Assembly (NCBI GenBank): GCA_900544075.1
Contig: UQTJ01000017.1
Coordinates: forward strand, 1 to 64,000
Source of the DNA: an uncultured Bacteroides sp.
GTDB taxonomy: Bacteria > Bacteroidota > Bacteroidia > Bacteroidales > Bacteroidaceae
Reading direction: 5' to 3'
Length of the DNA: 64,000 nt
The notes beneath the pieces were generated by a model, which was given only the letters and a program-made list of their open reading frames with translations, made no database searches and was not told the origin of the DNA. The translations under genes were made by a program, and so were the position numbers. This document shows positions 62,450-64,000 of this stretch, one piece after another (the stretch's first letter is position 1; every line of letters starts with the position of its first letter).

Positions 62450-64000
62450 ATGACAAATTATTTGGATGAACTGAATGAAAGCCAGCGTGCTGCGGTGCTA
62501 TATAACGACGGACCTTCACTGGTTATTGCCGGAGCGGGTTCTGGAAAAACGAGGGTGCTTACTTATAAGATAGCCTATCTGTTGGACAATGGTTATGAGC
62601 CATGGTCTATATTGGCACTTACGTTTACTAATAAAGCAGCGCGTGAGATGAAGGACAGGATTTCGCGAGCTGTTGGAGTGGAAAAAGCCAAGTACCTGTG
62701 GATGGGAACATTCCATTCTATATTTTCCAGGATATTACGTGCAGAGGCTGAAACCATAGGCTATACTTCAAACTTTACAATATATGATTCGTCTGATTCC
62801 AAAAGTCTGATTAAGTCACTGCTTAAAGAACTGAATCTGGACGAGAAAGTTTATAAGCCGGGAGTTGTGCAGTCGCGTATCAGCAATGCAAAGAATCATT
62901 TAGTATCTCCACAGGCTTATGCTGCAAGCGGAGAGTTTTACAGACTTGATTCCGAAGCCAAGATTCCTGCAATGAGGGATATATATATAAGGTATTGCGA
63001 AAGATGCCGGCAGAGTGATGCAATGGATTTTGACGACCTTCTGGTGAATACCTTTCTTTTATTCAAGAATCATCCTGATATATGTGATAAATATGCGGAA
63101 AGGTTCCGGTATGTGTTGGTAGACGAGTATCAGGATACCAACTTCGCGCAACATAGCATAGTATTACAATTGACAAGCAAGCATCAGCGTGTATGTGTGG
63201 TTGGTGATGATGCACAGAGTATATATTCTTTCCGTGGTGCGAATATAGATAATATATTGAAATTTACAAGGCTGTATAATGATGCCCGCCTCTTCAAACT
63301 TGAACAGAACTACCGTTCCACTCAGCTGATAGTGAAGGCAGCGAACAGCCTTATCGAGAAGAACCGTGAGCAGATAAAGAAAGAAGTGTTCTCGGAAAAT
63401 CAAGTGGGGGAGCCTATATCGGTGACAAGTGCATACAGCGATGTGGAGGAAGGAGAGATTGTGGCAAACAAGATAACTTCAATGCATGTGAAGGATGGTT
63501 GCCCGTACAGTGATTTTGCCATACTCTATCGTACTAACGCCCAGAGCCGTATTTTTGAGGAAGCTCTGAGGAAACGTGCGGTGCCTTACAGAATATACGG
63601 AGGTCTGTCTTTCTATCAGCGCAAGGAAATCAAGGACGTGATAGCGTATTTCCGTCTTGCCGTTAATCCGCATGACGGCGAGGCTCTGAAAAGAGTGATA
63701 AATTATCCGGCAAGGGGAATAGGCGACACCACGCTGAATAAGATAAATATGGCTGCTGCTGATGCAGAGGTTAGCCTGTGGACGGTGATTTCGTCGCCAT
63801 TGGATTATGGACTGAATATCAATAAAGGCACGCATACCAAACTGCAGGCTTTCAGGGATATGGTTTCCGGATTTATAAGTAAGGCGGATTCCGTGAGTGC
63901 ATACGAGATAGGAAAGGAGATAGTAAGTGCATCCGGTATAATGGCGGATATTATTCAGGATACTTCGCCCGAGGGAATGAGCAGACGCGAGAATATAGAC
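62450..64000 (+). CDS. uvrD: UvrD/PcrA-type DNA helicase, 5' part (runs off window)
   Basis: 517 codons are visible without a stop. Superfamily 1A helicase motifs: ESQRAAVLYNDGPSLVIAGAGSGKTRVLTYKIAYLL (Q motif and Walker A), FTNKAAREMKDRI (Ia), MGTFHSIFSRILR (Ic), RYVLVDEYQDTNFAQH (DEYQ, Walker B), VVGDDAQSIYSFRGA (III), FKLEQNYRST (IV). DEYQDTN identifies the UvrD/PcrA/Rep group. It unwinds DNA in nucleotide-excision and mismatch repair. The 3' end (motifs V, VI, 2B) is outside the window. Confidence 0.95.
   Translation, partial: MTNYLDELNESQRAAVLYNDGPSLVIAGAGSGKTRVLTYKIAYLLDNGYEPWSILALTFTNKAAREMKDRISRAVGVEKAKYLWMGTFHSIFSRILRAEAETIGYTSNFTIYDSSDSKSLIKSLLKELNLDEKVYKPGVVQSRISNAKNHLVSPQAYAASGEFYRLDSEAKIPAMRDIYIRYCERCRQSDAMDFDDLLVNTFLLFKNHPDICDKYAERFRYVLVDEYQDTNFAQHSIVLQLTSKHQRVCVVGDDAQSIYSFRGANIDNILKFTRLYNDARLFKLEQNYRSTQLIVKAANSLIEKNREQIKKEVFSENQVGEPISVTSAYSDVEEGEIVANKITSMHVKDGCPYSDFAILYRTNAQSRIFEEALRKRAVPYRIYGGLSFYQRKEIKDVIAYFRLAVNPHDGEALKRVINYPARGIGDTTLNKINMAAADAEVSLWTVISSPLDYGLNINKGTHTKLQAFRDMVSGFISKADSVSAYEIGKEIVSASGIMADIIQDTSPEGMSRRENID

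Overview
The window reads as chromosomal DNA of a Bacteroidales bacterium, most likely Bacteroides or Phocaeicola. Supporting signs are many promoters of the Bacteroidota type (TTG/TTTG about 19-20 nt before TAnnTTTG), an N-terminal six-domain S1 protein, a PL8 chondroitin lyase, fimbrillin-type lipoproteins, and a capsule locus that starts with a tyrosine recombinase and a UpxY-type NusG paralogue. I cannot name the species from sequence alone.

Layout. 1-22 kb is mostly housekeeping: a partial tRNA-Cys, lepA, an iron alcohol dehydrogenase, a GHL10 glycoside hydrolase, metY with a divergent Lrp regulator, rpsA, a SIMPL protein, a BadF-type sugar kinase, an M16 protease, a SlyD-like isomerase with a Cys/His-rich tail, a CDF transporter, an AlkD-like protein, a nitroreductase, a chondroitin lyase, and a two-gene outer-membrane protein/lipoprotein unit. 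22.4-54.4 kb is a capsular or exopolysaccharide locus. It has a tyrosine recombinase, a promoter region with three copies of a 19-bp recombination-like site, upxY, a HAD hydrolase, then a very AT-rich block (about 25.3-44.8 kb) with flippase, pyruvyl transferase and partner, many glycosyltransferases, polymerase and acyltransferase. This block holds a decayed acyltransferase, an IS66 remnant and a complete IS66 element. From 44.8 kb composition becomes less AT-rich: three GT4 enzymes, the initiating phosphoglycosyl transferase, a PqqD / nucleotidyltransferase / HPr-kinase-like trio, then Wza-like and Wzc-like export proteins. 54.4-59.9 kb carries a 62-residue acidic peptide and two multidomain lipoproteins (fimbrillin-like plus PI-PLC-like, and fimbrillin-like plus CotH) with a small protein between them. 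60-64 kb has an OmpA-family protein, an Rpn-type PD-(D/E)XK nuclease with a (GIxQ)12 tail, and the 5' part of a UvrD/PcrA helicase.

How it works together. The recombinase probably flips the promoter segment, so the capsule operon is switched on and off, and UpxY would carry polymerase through the long leader. The phosphoglycosyl transferase starts the repeat unit on undecaprenyl phosphate, the GTs extend it, pyruvyl and acyl groups decorate it, Wzx/Wzy flip and polymerise it, and Wza/Wzc export it. No nucleotide-sugar synthesis genes are present, so precursors must come from elsewhere.

Best candidates for something undescribed: the three-site promoter switch; the PqqD-NTase-HprK trio inside a capsule operon next to a small peptide gene and odd fimbrillin-fusion lipoproteins; and a 22-bp-period intergenic repeat (core GACGAAGCGTTT) found at two sites 46 kb apart.
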